From an uncultured Winogradskyella sp. (GTDB taxonomy: Bacteria > Bacteroidota > Bacteroidia > Flavobacteriales > Flavobacteriaceae): 64,000 nt of DNA. Below the pieces are notes generated by a model, which saw nothing but the letters and a program-made list of their open reading frames with translations, did not search any database and was not told the DNA's origin. The position numbers and the translations under genes are program-made. This document shows, one piece after another, positions 26,789 to 35,548 of the stretch (position 1 is the first letter of the stretch; the number at the start of each line of letters is the position of its first letter). The stretch spans positions 186,001 through 250,000 of the forward strand of contig NZ_CANMCZ010000003.1 of the NCBI RefSeq assembly GCF_947496485.1. The letters run 5' to 3'.

Positions 26789-28132
26789 ATGGCACTTTCC
26801 GCACTAAACGCAATTTCTCCAATAGATGGTAGATATAGATCTAAAGTTGACGCTTTAGGAAATTATTTTTCTGAAGAAGCATTGATTAAATATCGGGTTT
26901 TAGTAGAGATTGAATATTTTATAGCCTTGTGCGAGTTACCATTACCTCAATTAGAGCCTGTTTCTAATTCGATTTTTGAGGATTTAAGAGCTATCTATAA
27001 AAACTTTACTGCTATTGATGCCTCTGCGATTAAAGATATAGAAAAGGTTACTAATCACGATGTTAAGGCTGTTGAGTATTTTATTAAAGAAAAGTTTGAT
27101 GCTTTAGGCTTATCAGATTATAAAGAATTTATCCATTTTGGATTAACCTCTCAAGACATTAATAACACAGCAATTCCCTTAAGTATTAAGGATGCTATGA
27201 ATGATGTTTATGTACCAGAATACTTTGCTTTACTAGAAAAAATTGAAGGATTAGCTAAGGATTGGGCAGACATTCCAATGTTAGCCAGAACACATGGACA
27301 ACCAGCTTCTCCTACGCGACTAGGAAAAGAAATAGAAGTATTTGCAGTACGTTTAAAAGAACAATTTAATTTACTTAACGATGTGCCAAGTGCAGCCAAA
27401 TTTGGTGGTGCAACAGGAAATTTTAATGCACACAAAGTAGCTTATCCTAATATTGACTGGAAAGCTTTTGGAACTCAATTTGTACAAGTAAAATTGGGAT
27501 TACAGCACTCTTTCCCTACCACTCAGATAGAGCATTATGACCATGCGGCAGCTTTATTTGATGCTTTAAAGCGTATCAATACCATTATCATAGATTTTGA
27601 TAGAGACATTTGGACTTATGTGTCTATGGATTATTTTAAACAAAAAATCAAAAAAGGCGAAGTAGGCAGTTCTGCGATGCCTCACAAAGTAAATCCTATT
27701 GATTTTGAAAATAGTGAAGGTAACCTTGGTATTGCCAATGCTATTTTTGAGCATCTATCTGCAAAGCTACCAATCTCTAGATTACAGCGCGATTTAACTG
27801 ATAGTACAGTATTGAGAAATGTTGGTGTTCCTTTTGCGCATACTATCATAGCCTTTAAATCTTCTGTAAAAGGCTTAGGTAAATTATTACTGAACGAAGC
27901 TAAATTTGCACAAGACTTAGAAAATAATTGGGCTGTAGTGGCTGAAGCGATTCAGACAATATTAAGACGTGAGAGTTATCCTAATCCTTATGAAGCTCTA
28001 AAAGGATTAACAAGAACTAATGAAGCGATTACTCAAAGCTCTATTTCAAATTTTATTGATACTTTAGAAGTTTCGGATGCTATAAAATCGGAATTAAAAG
28101 CCATTTCTCCAAGTAATTATACTGGCATATAA
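26789..28132 (+). CDS. purB: Adenylosuccinate lyase
   Basis: The enzyme catalyses two fumarate-releasing steps in purine synthesis (SAICAR to AICAR, adenylosuccinate to AMP). I start it at the ATG at 26789 (MALSALNAISPIDGRY, 447 residues) rather than an upstream TTG, because conserved homologues begin with this phrase. The fumarase/aspartase superfamily signature GSSAMPHKVNPIDFEN is intact, as are HFGLTSQDINNTA and ARTHGQPASPTRLGKE with its catalytic His. The length and the long C-terminal helical domain match the E. coli-type subgroup. Followed after 12 bp by a small membrane protein. Confidence 0.97.
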   Translation: MALSALNAISPIDGRYRSKVDALGNYFSEEALIKYRVLVEIEYFIALCELPLPQLEPVSNSIFEDLRAIYKNFTAIDASAIKDIEKVTNHDVKAVEYFIKEKFDALGLSDYKEFIHFGLTSQDINNTAIPLSIKDAMNDVYVPEYFALLEKIEGLAKDWADIPMLARTHGQPASPTRLGKEIEVFAVRLKEQFNLLNDVPSAAKFGGATGNFNAHKVAYPNIDWKAFGTQFVQVKLGLQHSFPTTQIEHYDHAAALFDALKRINTIIIDFDRDIWTYVSMDYFKQKIKKGEVGSSAMPHKVNPIDFENSEGNLGIANAIFEHLSAKLPISRLQRDLTDSTVLRNVGVPFAHTIIAFKSSVKGLGKLLLNEAKFAQDLENNWAVVAEAIQTILRRESYPNPYEALKGLTRTNEAITQSSISNFIDTLEVSDAIKSELKAISPSNYTGI

Positions 28133-28144
28133 ACATTTGAATAC

Positions 28145-28372
28145 ATGAAATTTATTCCAACAACCAAAGATAGTATTGCTTTGACCTTAGCCACTATAAT
28201 AGTACTCGGTCTGTTTACTGCAGGTTTGTTTGAAGTTCTTAATTACTTTATTGTAAAAGTAGTATTACTCCTAAGTTTTAGTGTTTTATTCATTATGGCT
28301 TTTGGATATGCCATTAAAAATGAGACAAAAAAAAATCGCCCTGAAGATATACTTCAAGACGATTCTCATTAA
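28145..28372 (+). CDS. Small two-helix membrane protein downstream of purB
   Basis: The 75-residue protein has two adjacent hydrophobic helices (IALTLATIIVLGLFTAGLFEVLNYF and VVLLLSFSVLFIMAFGYAI) and a short charged tail. I do not recognise a family. The 12-bp gap after purB suggests it is the last gene of that operon. Confidence 0.65.
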   Translation: MKFIPTTKDSIALTLATIIVLGLFTAGLFEVLNYFIVKVVLLLSFSVLFIMAFGYAIKNETKKNRPEDILQDDSH

Positions 28373-28393
28373 CATTTAAATAAAATTGTCAGT

Positions 28394-28939
28394 TTATTTA
28401 AAAAAGTCCGTTAGACCATTAAGGTTTGTATCTTCAAATTTCGCATCCTTTAATACAGATTGTAACGACATTAATTTACCTGCATTCATATCATCACCTA
28501 AAATTCTAGCGATCATAAAGCCTCTATTTTTTGCATTGCCGAAAACAATAAGTTCATCGATGCTATCTACATCACCCAAAAACTTTACTACAAATTTTCC
28601 GTCTTTAGAATTTCCTCCTCGCATTAACTCTTCATATTTAGGATCTTTAAGTATCTGCTTTACATTCTCTAATTCTAATTTGTAGTCTTCAGCATCAGTG
28701 TCATCTTTAATATAGGTCAATACATTTAACTTATCTACAGAATTATATGCTTCGCGCTGTTCATCTGTCATTTCAACCTCTTCAACATTTATAAAACTTG
28801 TTGGTACATCAAATGATGCAAAACCTGGTTTTAGTTCATTGTCTACATAGTAAGTTTGTAATGTTGGTCCTTGGTTACAACTAGTAAAAGCTGCAACCAA
28901 AAACAACATCACGATTGATTTTTTGATTGATTGTATCAT
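28394..28939 (-). CDS. DUF4252 lipoprotein
   Basis: The 181-residue protein starts with a lipoprotein signal peptide ending VAAFTSC and belongs to the DUF4252 group; the C-terminal part (KFVVKFLGDVDSIDELIVFGNAKNRGFMIARILG...LMSLQSVLKD) is typical. It is the last gene of a four-gene operon: ECF sigma factor, membrane partner, then two DUF4252 proteins. The gap to the upstream DUF4252 gene is 4 bp. Function of the domain is unknown; the operon suggests envelope-stress output or sensing. Confidence 0.82.
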   Translation of the reverse strand: MIQSIKKSIVMLFLVAAFTSCNQGPTLQTYYVDNELKPGFASFDVPTSFINVEEVEMTDEQREAYNSVDKLNVLTYIKDDTDAEDYKLELENVKQILKDPKYEELMRGGNSKDGKFVVKFLGDVDSIDELIVFGNAKNRGFMIARILGDDMNAGKLMSLQSVLKDAKFEDTNLNGLTDFFK

Positions 28940-28943
28940 AGTT

Positions 28944-29516
28944 TTAATTTTTATTTTCGCCTGCTTTCTTCAATTGCTCACCTCCTGGAATATCCATAGA
29001 GTTTGTGATTTTAGATATTTGTCTTAAATCAATATCACCTGTTAATGATAATAAGACAGTTTCAAATTCACGTTTTTCACCATTAATTTCAATGTTTTGT
29101 CCTTTGGTCATTTCCTTAAGTCCACTTACAAACATTAATAATTCTTTTACATGATTTTCGTCTTTACCTTCTTTTACGTAAAACTTAACGGTTTGCTCTC
29201 CATCCTTAATACGCATTAATTCTTCAAGGTCAGATGATTTTAAATATTTATTTACAGTTGCTTTCATCTCTGCTGACACTTTATCATCACCTGTTGTAAA
29301 TACTTTAAGACCTGTTATTTTCTTAACCATGTCCATATATTCTTGAGCCTCGGGATCGTCCATATCTATGTCAATACTAGCTATCATGCTAAACATTTTC
29401 TGATTTACTATCACAGAAGCTACTTCTGGCATATCTTCGAATTTATCGAAAATACTCTGAGCTCCAGATAACATTGGTGCTACAATTAGCGCGATTATTA
29501 CTATTACTTTTTTCAT
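28944..29516 (-). CDS. DUF4252 exported protein
   Basis: The 190-residue protein has a cleavable signal peptide ending MLSGAQ rather than a lipobox, so it should be soluble in the periplasm. A DUF4252 body follows (IFDKFEDMPEVASVIVNQKMFSMI...KITGLKVFTTGDDKVSAEMKATVNKYL...KEGKDENHVKELLMFVSGL). With the lipid-anchored paralogue directly downstream it forms a soluble/anchored pair in one operon behind the ECF sigma factor. Confidence 0.82.
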   Translation of the reverse strand: MKKVIVIIALIVAPMLSGAQSIFDKFEDMPEVASVIVNQKMFSMIASIDIDMDDPEAQEYMDMVKKITGLKVFTTGDDKVSAEMKATVNKYLKSSDLEELMRIKDGEQTVKFYVKEGKDENHVKELLMFVSGLKEMTKGQNIEINGEKREFETVLLSLTGDIDLRQISKITNSMDIPGGEQLKKAGENKN

Positions 29517-29537
29517 AATTTCTTTACTTTTTGTGTG

Positions 29538-30032
29538 TTACTTGTTTTTAAAAATTTTATTTGTTGTTTTAGAAAATTCACTTAATCTAACAGCTCCTTC
29601 AATACCTTGATTAAAATTATCAGATACGAGCGCTAATGAATTAAGCTGTTGCTTACCTTCATTCATTCCTATTGAAACAAGCTTAAAAGCTTCCATTGTT
29701 TTAGTATAAGCTTCTTGTTCTTGTGGACTAAGGCTAGCAAATGTTTTACTTTCACCTTGCCAATTTGGAATAAAAATGCTAAGCATAAGAACGGCAACAG
29801 CTGCGACAGAAATCCACTGATATAATCTAGTTTTCTTAGTGTTTAATGGAACGTCTTTGGTGTACTGCTCTTGTTGTGATACAGAAAAGTATTGAAACAT
29901 TGGTTTGTAATGCTCTAAATGAGGCGCTACATTATCGCTAGCGAAATAAGCCTTTAATTGTGCTTCTTCTTTTAACGTTGTTTCTGCGTTATTGTACTTT
30001 TCTATTAATTTTTCAATACTATTTAATACCAT
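29538..30032 (-). CDS. Putative membrane partner (anti-sigma-like) of the ECF sigma factor
   Basis: The 164-residue protein has an acidic cytoplasmic helical N-terminus (about 1-65: SIEKLIEKYNNAETTLKEEAQLKAYF), a single membrane segment (about 72-90, WISVAAVAVLMLSIFIP), and a periplasmic helical tail of about 70 residues. This topology, its place right after the sigma gene and a 14-bp overlap with it suggest an anti-sigma factor or regulator. It lacks a recognisable zinc HXXXCXXC motif, so it is not a classical ZAS anti-sigma. Assignment is by context and topology. Confidence 0.6.
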   Translation of the reverse strand: MVLNSIEKLIEKYNNAETTLKEEAQLKAYFASDNVAPHLEHYKPMFQYFSVSQQEQYTKDVPLNTKKTRLYQWISVAAVAVLMLSIFIPNWQGESKTFASLSPQEQEAYTKTMEAFKLVSIGMNEGKQQLNSLALVSDNFNQGIEGAVRLSEFSKTTNKIFKNK

Positions 30033-30528
30033 ATCGATGTGTATTAGTCAATTTTTCTCTTATTGTTTTTCGTGCTCTAGATAAGGCTACTCTGATAGCT
30101 GTTTCATTCATGTCTAGCATTTTAGAAATTTCAGCAAAATCGTATTCTTCAATATCTCTTAATTGCACTATTATTTTTTGTTGTTCTGGAAGGTCTTCCA
30201 TTATTTTAGAAACCCAGTCCATACTATCTCTAGCTTCAACTTGTTTTTGCAATGACGAACTGTTATCAGTATAGTTACTGTGAACAATTTTCAAATTCTG
30301 AGCTTGTTTCGATTTTAATCGGTCCAAGCAAAAATTCTTTGTCATTGTCATAGAAAAGGCTTCAACATTTTTGTATTCACCAATTTTCTGTTTATTCTTC
30401 CACAATTTCAGTAATATTTCTTGTGTAGCATCTTCAGCTTCTTCACGAGAAACGAGTAATCGTTTTGCTAAACGAAATACTTTATCCTTAAACGGCATTA
30501 CTAAGCTTACAAAATCTGCCTGCTTCAT
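30019..30528 (-). CDS. ECF-type RNA polymerase sigma factor
   Basis: The 169-residue sigma-70 family protein has region 2 (about 10-75, with SREEAEDATQEILLKLWKN and the promoter-melting part EAFSMTMTKNFCLDRLK) and region 4 (about 110-165, LPEQQKIIVQLRDIEEYDFAEISKMLDMNETAIRVALSRARKTI). Regions 1 and 3 are missing, as in ECF factors. It leads the operon with its overlapping membrane partner and two DUF4252 proteins, and is divergent from the S41 peptidase gene. The stimulus is unknown. Confidence 0.93.
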   Translation of the reverse strand: MKQADFVSLVMPFKDKVFRLAKRLLVSREEAEDATQEILLKLWKNKQKIGEYKNVEAFSMTMTKNFCLDRLKSKQAQNLKIVHSNYTDNSSSLQKQVEARDSMDWVSKIMEDLPEQQKIIVQLRDIEEYDFAEISKMLDMNETAIRVALSRARKTIREKLTNTHRYGIK

Positions 30529-30688
30529 TACTTTTGGTTGATTGGTAAAATCGGTTTTTAGTCGCTTTCAATATTACGACGATACACATTACAATTTGTT
30601 ACAAAGTTTTTTTATTTATAATAATGTAAGTAAATTTAGAGTTTTACAGACAGATGTAAAAAGATTGCTATTTATAAAAGAAAAAGAA

Positions 30689-32113
30689 ATGAAAAAGATT
30701 AAAACATTGTTATTGGCTTGTGTTCTACTATTATCAGTTACAAGCTGTTTTGAAGATTTTGATGATAATTTTATTGTTGCTTCCACATCAGAAATTAATG
30801 ATTTTGTATGGAAAGGCATGAACGTTAATTATTTGTATAAATCTGAAATTCCGAATTTAGCAAATGACAGATTTACTTCTAATGAAGAGTACACCGAATA
30901 TTTAAATGATTTTGACGCGCCAGAAGATTTATTTGAGTCTTTAAAGTATTTACCAGAATCAGTAGATCTATTTAGTAGAATTTATAGCAACTATTTTGAT
31001 TTACTTAATGCGCAGCAAGGAACAAGTTTAAGCAATGGTATTGAATTTAATTTATATTTTGTACCAGGAAGTGAGACTGAAGTATTTGGGGCTATTACCT
31101 TAGTATTGAATAATAGTGTTGCTGATAATTTAGGACTAGAGAGAGGCCAAATTTTTAGAGCTGTTAACAATGAAGAACTTACTACAGATAATATTACTGA
31201 TTTATTGACTACTGACTCTTATACTTTAAATTTTGCTGATTATAATAATAATGGCACATCAGAACCTGAGGATGATACCATCACTTTAAATGGCGAAAGT
31301 GCAGAACTTACCAAAGTAACTTACACAGAAAACCCAGTTCATAAAGTAGAAGTTATTAATTTAACTCCTTCTATTAAAATAGGATATTTAATGTATAACC
31401 GGTTTAACAGCAGTTTTAACAGTGAGCTAAATGCTGCATTTGGTGAGTTCAACGCTGCTGGTATAAGTGACTTGGTTATAGATTTGAGATATAATGGTGG
31501 TGGCTCAATACAAACAGCTGCTTATTTAGGAAGTATGATTACAGGGCAATTTACTGGTGAAGTATATTCAAAAACATTCTACAATGAAGACTTACAAAAT
31601 TTAAATACAGATTATCTTTTTACAAATACAATTGAAGGCGGTGGAGCTATCAACAGTCTTAATCTCTCTAAGGTTTATGTTTTAACCACCAATAGAAGAA
31701 CGGCCTCAGCGAGCGAATTATTAATTAATAGCTTAAAACCTTACATAGAGGTTATTGTCGTTGGAGAAAATACAGTTGGTAAAACACAAGCGTCCCTCAC
31801 AAGGTATGATTCACCAAATTTTGCATTTGAGAATGTAAATCCTAGTCACACATACGCTTTGCAACCTTTAGTAGCAAATTCTACAAATGTTAATGACCAA
31901 CTTGTTCCTAATAGTGGATTAATTCCAGATATACAAATAACCGAATCACCTAGTACTTTTGGAACTCTCGGAGATTTAAATGAACCTCTTTTAGCCACAG
32001 CTATAGTAGATATTCTATCAGCAGATCGTCCTCTTAATCGATTTAATCAGAATTTCACTCTTTTTAAAATAAATAAAACGCAGCCCTTAGAGCAAGATAT
32101 GTATATAGATTAA
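30689..32113 (+). CDS. S41 (C-terminal processing) peptidase lipoprotein
   Basis: I start it at the ATG at 30689 (MKKIKTLLLACVLLLS), which gives a lipoprotein signal peptide ending VTSC and 474 residues. The longer frame from 30542 runs into the divergent promoter region. A PDZ-like part around 120-220 precedes the tail-specific protease domain with ISDLVIDLRYNGGGSIQTAAYLGSMITG and the catalytic Ser in TNRRTASASELLINSLKPY, followed by VVGENTVGKTQ, where Lys would complete the Ser-Lys dyad. It is an envelope protease with unknown targets. A bidirectional terminator follows directly. Confidence 0.88.
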   Translation: MKKIKTLLLACVLLLSVTSCFEDFDDNFIVASTSEINDFVWKGMNVNYLYKSEIPNLANDRFTSNEEYTEYLNDFDAPEDLFESLKYLPESVDLFSRIYSNYFDLLNAQQGTSLSNGIEFNLYFVPGSETEVFGAITLVLNNSVADNLGLERGQIFRAVNNEELTTDNITDLLTTDSYTLNFADYNNNGTSEPEDDTITLNGESAELTKVTYTENPVHKVEVINLTPSIKIGYLMYNRFNSSFNSELNAAFGEFNAAGISDLVIDLRYNGGGSIQTAAYLGSMITGQFTGEVYSKTFYNEDLQNLNTDYLFTNTIEGGGAINSLNLSKVYVLTTNRRTASASELLINSLKPYIEVIVVGENTVGKTQASLTRYDSPNFAFENVNPSHTYALQPLVANSTNVNDQLVPNSGLIPDIQITESPSTFGTLGDLNEPLLATAIVDILSADRPLNRFNQNFTLFKINKTQPLEQDMYID

Positions 32114-32115
32114 AG

Positions 32116-32140
32116 AAAAAGCCGCTAAAAGCGGCTTTTT
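32116..32140. terminator. Bidirectional terminator between the S41 peptidase gene and btuB
   Basis: AAAAAGCCGC-TAAAA-GCGGCTTTTT has a 10-bp stem with A and T runs on both sides. It lies 2 bp beyond the peptidase stop and 7 bp from the stop of the convergent btuB. Confidence 0.92.
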
Positions 32141-32146
32141 CAATAT

Positions 32147-34075
32147 TTACAACATAAGATTAAACCCTAAACTAAATCCCCTTCCTCGTGTTGCAAAACC
32201 AAATAATTCTTGGTACTCTTCATTGAAAATATTTGTAACATTAGCAAAAAATGTCATTTTATTATTAATGATTTTATGACTTATATAAAAATCTAGTAAT
32301 CCATAAGATTGTAAAGTGACAGGATCATTTTCAAACGTTGTATTATTAAATACTACATCTTCTCTCTCATCATTAAACTGATAAGACAAACTTATTACTG
32401 TAACATTGCATAACTGATAATCTATACGCGTATTTACTTTTATTTCAGGAATTCTAAGGCTTAAATCTTCATCTAACTTTGTATAAGAAGCATTAAAGTT
32501 AATATTTAAGGTATTTGTAAGCTTAGCTTGTGTAACTAACTCAAATCCACTAGCCGTAAACGATTCTTCAATATTTTGATATTGAAATACAAAACCACCT
32601 GTGTCTATAAAATCGATAAAACTATCTTCATTTCTATTAAAATACACTAAACTAAATGTCGCTTTGTCTTTAATAGAAACTTCTGCACCTACTTCAATGG
32701 TTTGATTTTCTTCTGGTTGTAAATCTACATTTCCGTAACTAGGCTCAAACAATTGAAATAATGACGGAGTAATAAATGCAGTACTGTAACTTGCTAATCC
32801 TTTAATATAACCAAAATCTAAATCTACTTTATATGAAGGATTTAAGCTATAAACTAAATGACTACCATATTCACTATGATTATTTATACGGAGACCAGCA
32901 TTTAGATTCAATCCAAAATCCGAAACATAAACCACATTAGCATACGGATCTGTTATTTTAAATTGCGCTTTTTCTGGATCAATCGCTTGACTAAATTCCG
33001 TTTCACCAAAAGGAATTGAGAAGCTCTCCATTTGATTATCTTGATAATTAACACCTATAACAGTGTAAAACTCATTACTAAAGTTATAGCGATTAAAAGC
33101 GTCGACAACAATATTCTGAGCATTAAACATAGACGGAAAACTCGATTCTATCTCGCGTTCTACATCACTATAAGCTGCATTTATAGTAAAACTACCCTTG
33201 TTATATTTAAACTCTGGTGATACACCAATTCTATATTGTTTAGAATATGATACATTATCCGCATCCATCATTCCAAAACTATCATCAAACTCAACTTTAA
33301 ACCTATCAAAACTAGCATAGGTATTGAGCTTAAAAGTGTTATTAAACTTATAGCCTAACTTTATATTTCCATTGTAACTATTAAAAGCATCAGACTCTGT
33401 TCCACCTTTAATGGCAGATAAACCATCGGTAAATTGGTGACCGAAACTTGCTAAATAATTGAATTCTCCCATACTACCATTAACAGAAATACTATTTCTA
33501 AAATCTTCAATGGCATAATTGTTTTCATCTGAAGATTGATTGGTACCAAGTGCACTTCTTAAATTTAAGTTAAAAGCCTTTTTGGAAGCCTCTTTCAACT
33601 TGATATTGATAACAGCCGTTGCTGCACCAGTTCCATAAAGCGTACTCGATGCGCCTTTAAGAATTTCGATGGATTCTACCTGGTCAGCATTTAATAAGCG
33701 TAAATCATAATCATTAGCAATTTGAGATGCATCAGTGACCTGAATACCATCGATAAGCACTAAAACTTGTCGATTTCGTCCACCACGAATAAAATAACTA
33801 AGGTTTTGACCTGCATTACTGCGAACGCCATTAACCTCCACCCCTACAGTTCTTCCTATAATTTCTGCAATAGATTGCCCTTGTAATTTTTCTAAATCTT
33901 CTGATGTAATTTTGGTAATCACCTTGCCAGAATTTTCGCGTTTTAGCACAAATCTAGAATCAGTTACAACAACTTCATCTAACTTTTCAACGCTTATTGA
34001 ATCCGTCTTTGTTTGTGCAATACCAGTTGTAAGCATACCTAATCCTAGCATGCAAAACAATTTTGTTTTGTTCAT
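32147..34075 (-). CDS. btuB: TonB-dependent outer-membrane vitamin B12 receptor
   Basis: The 642-residue receptor has a signal peptide (1 to about 20), a TonB-box-like LDEVVVT (about 32-38), a plug domain (about 55-165, with GVRSNAGQNLSYFIRGG and VLVLIDGIQVTD, VESIEILKGASSTLYGTGA) and a 22-strand-type barrel ending in FSLGFNLML with an aromatic-containing last strand. It is short for a TonB receptor and similar in size to BtuB. The cobalamin riboswitch in its leader and the adjacent btuFCD genes identify the substrate as a corrinoid. Confidence 0.9.
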   Translation of the reverse strand: MNKTKLFCMLGLGMLTTGIAQTKTDSISVEKLDEVVVTDSRFVLKRENSGKVITKITSEDLEKLQGQSIAEIIGRTVGVEVNGVRSNAGQNLSYFIRGGRNRQVLVLIDGIQVTDASQIANDYDLRLLNADQVESIEILKGASSTLYGTGAATAVINIKLKEASKKAFNLNLRSALGTNQSSDENNYAIEDFRNSISVNGSMGEFNYLASFGHQFTDGLSAIKGGTESDAFNSYNGNIKLGYKFNNTFKLNTYASFDRFKVEFDDSFGMMDADNVSYSKQYRIGVSPEFKYNKGSFTINAAYSDVEREIESSFPSMFNAQNIVVDAFNRYNFSNEFYTVIGVNYQDNQMESFSIPFGETEFSQAIDPEKAQFKITDPYANVVYVSDFGLNLNAGLRINNHSEYGSHLVYSLNPSYKVDLDFGYIKGLASYSTAFITPSLFQLFEPSYGNVDLQPEENQTIEVGAEVSIKDKATFSLVYFNRNEDSFIDFIDTGGFVFQYQNIEESFTASGFELVTQAKLTNTLNINFNASYTKLDEDLSLRIPEIKVNTRIDYQLCNVTVISLSYQFNDEREDVVFNNTTFENDPVTLQSYGLLDFYISHKIINNKMTFFANVTNIFNEEYQELFGFATRGRGFSLGFNLML

Positions 34076-34144
34076 TTAAATTTTTAATTGCTCGAGAACA
34101 TACAGCGAACCATACGTAAACTTTTATCCCGAAAGTTTGACTTC

Positions 34145-34320
34145 TATGTTGAAATTGGCAGGTCTCCTGACTTGCGTCTTGTTATTGGTCTTCCCAGATA
34201 AACATCCAGTGACATTGAAGGTAATAACAAGCTTTACAGCTTACAGTTGCGGGAACAGTTTTGGATTTTAACCAAATTCCCTTTTAATCCATTCGGTGTA
34301 ACGAATAGAACCTAATTTCA
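34145..34320 (-). promoter_or_regulatory. Cobalamin riboswitch controlling btuB
   Basis: Read on the minus strand it contains, in order, the core elements AAAAGGGAATTTGGTTAAAA-TCC, the B12 box CCCGCAACTGTAAGC, CACTGG, CTGGGAAGACC and AGTCAGGAGACCTGCC. These are the hallmark stretches of the adenosylcobalamin-type riboswitch. Between it and the btuB start lies an AAACTTT/AAAGTTT hairpin (near 34108-34128), a likely expression platform. The sequence faces btuB only; high cobalamin should lower receptor synthesis. Confidence 0.95.
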
Positions 34321-34330
34321 GGACGAAATT

Positions 34331-34350
34331 AAACATTATGTTTAATGTTT
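34331..34350. repeat. Palindrome between btuB and btuF
   Basis: The perfect 8-bp inverted repeat AAACATTA-TGTT-TAATGTTT lies upstream of the riboswitch and 38 bp before the btuF start, where promoters of both divergent units should sit. It may be an operator or just an AT-rich hairpin. TACTTTTG at 34373-34380 is a possible -7 box for btuF. Confidence 0.4.
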
Positions 34351-34387
34351 CACTCAAAACTTTAAATAATATTACTTTTGAAATAAA

Positions 34388-35548
34388 ATGAAGGCTTTGA
34401 GAAAAACATTTTATCTTTTTTTTACTATTTCAATACTTTTTATCAATTGTAAAGAGGGACCGGATTATGTTCGGGAAATTCCACCTTTAATAGAAAAAAC
34501 AAATACATTAAAGTATGCAAAAGGGTTTACTATAAATGATAATGGTAATTATAAAGTCTTAACAATTTTAAATCCATGGCCAGAAGCTCATAAAGATTAT
34601 AAATATTTAATAGCATCAAGAGAACTGTTATCTAAGATGACGTTTCCAAAAGACTTATATGACGGTGTAATTACTAACGACATCAAAAAAATAGTTGTAA
34701 CATCTACTACTCACATTCCTGCTTTAGAACTCTTAGGTGTTGAACAAACCTTAGTTGGTTTTCCTGGAACAGATTATATTTCTTCAGAAAAAACCAGAAA
34801 ACGTATTAATGATGGTGAAGTAAGAGAGCTTGGTAAAAATGAAGGTATTAATACTGAAGTCTTGCTAGAACTAAATCCAGATGTGGTTATAGGTTTTGGT
34901 GTAGATGGTGTCAATAAGACCTTTGAAACCATTAAAAAAGCTAGAATTCCAGTAATCTACAATGGAGATTGGGTCGAATCTTCTGCGTTAGCAAAAGCCG
35001 AATGGATTAAGTTTTTTGGTATACTTTTTAATAAAGAAAAAGAAGCTGATTCAATTTTTAATACTATTGAAAAAGAGTATTTATCTGCTAAAGATATTGC
35101 TAAACAGGCAAAAAATCATCCAACGGTTTTGAGTGGCGCAATGCACAAAGATGTGTGGTATTTACCAAATGGATCTAGTGCTGAAGCACAATTTTTAAAA
35201 GATGCTAATGTTGATTATCTCTGGAGTAAAACTACCGGAAATGGAAGTTTGGCACTGAGCTTCGAAGTCGTTTTAGACAAGGCCAAAGATGCAGATCTAT
35301 GGTTAAGCCCATCATATTATAGTAGTTTTGAACAATTGAAAGATGTCAATTCTCTTTACACTAATTTTGAAGCTTTCAAAAACAAGAATATATACACGTT
35401 TTCTAATACAACAGGTGAAACAGGTGGTGTTTTATATTACGAACTAGGCACAGCACGACCAGACTTGGTATTAAAAGATTTAATAAAAATTTGTCATCCA
35501 GAATTATTAAAAGATTATTCACCTTATTTCTTTAAACGTCTTAATTAA
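34388..35548 (+). CDS. btuF: Corrinoid ABC transporter substrate-binding lipoprotein
   Basis: The 386-residue lipoprotein (signal ending ILFINC) has the type III periplasmic binding fold of BtuF/FhuD proteins: KKIVVTSTTHIPALELLGV, then a GFPGTDYIS loop, LLELNPDVVIGFGVDG, and a long helix linking the two lobes. It captures corrinoids after BtuB import and delivers them to the BtuCD permease encoded next. The TAA stop abuts the TTG start of btuC. Its ATG is only 7 bp after a -7-like TACTTTTG, so the mRNA may have almost no leader. Confidence 0.88.
   Translation: MKALRKTFYLFFTISILFINCKEGPDYVREIPPLIEKTNTLKYAKGFTINDNGNYKVLTILNPWPEAHKDYKYLIASRELLSKMTFPKDLYDGVITNDIKKIVVTSTTHIPALELLGVEQTLVGFPGTDYISSEKTRKRINDGEVRELGKNEGINTEVLLELNPDVVIGFGVDGVNKTFETIKKARIPVIYNGDWVESSALAKAEWIKFFGILFNKEKEADSIFNTIEKEYLSAKDIAKQAKNHPTVLSGAMHKDVWYLPNGSSAEAQFLKDANVDYLWSKTTGNGSLALSFEVVLDKAKDADLWLSPSYYSSFEQLKDVNSLYTNFEAFKNKNIYTFSNTTGETGGVLYYELGTARPDLVLKDLIKICHPELLKDYSPYFFKRLN

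Noticed and set aside
30542..30688. N-terminal extension of the S41 peptidase
   Set aside because: It would bury a textbook lipoprotein signal peptide 49 residues into the protein and occupies the divergent promoter region of the sigma operon.
34145..34387. Riboswitch controlling btuFCD on the plus strand
   Set aside because: All conserved elements (B12 box, GGGAA, CTGGGAAG) read only on the minus strand, facing btuB.
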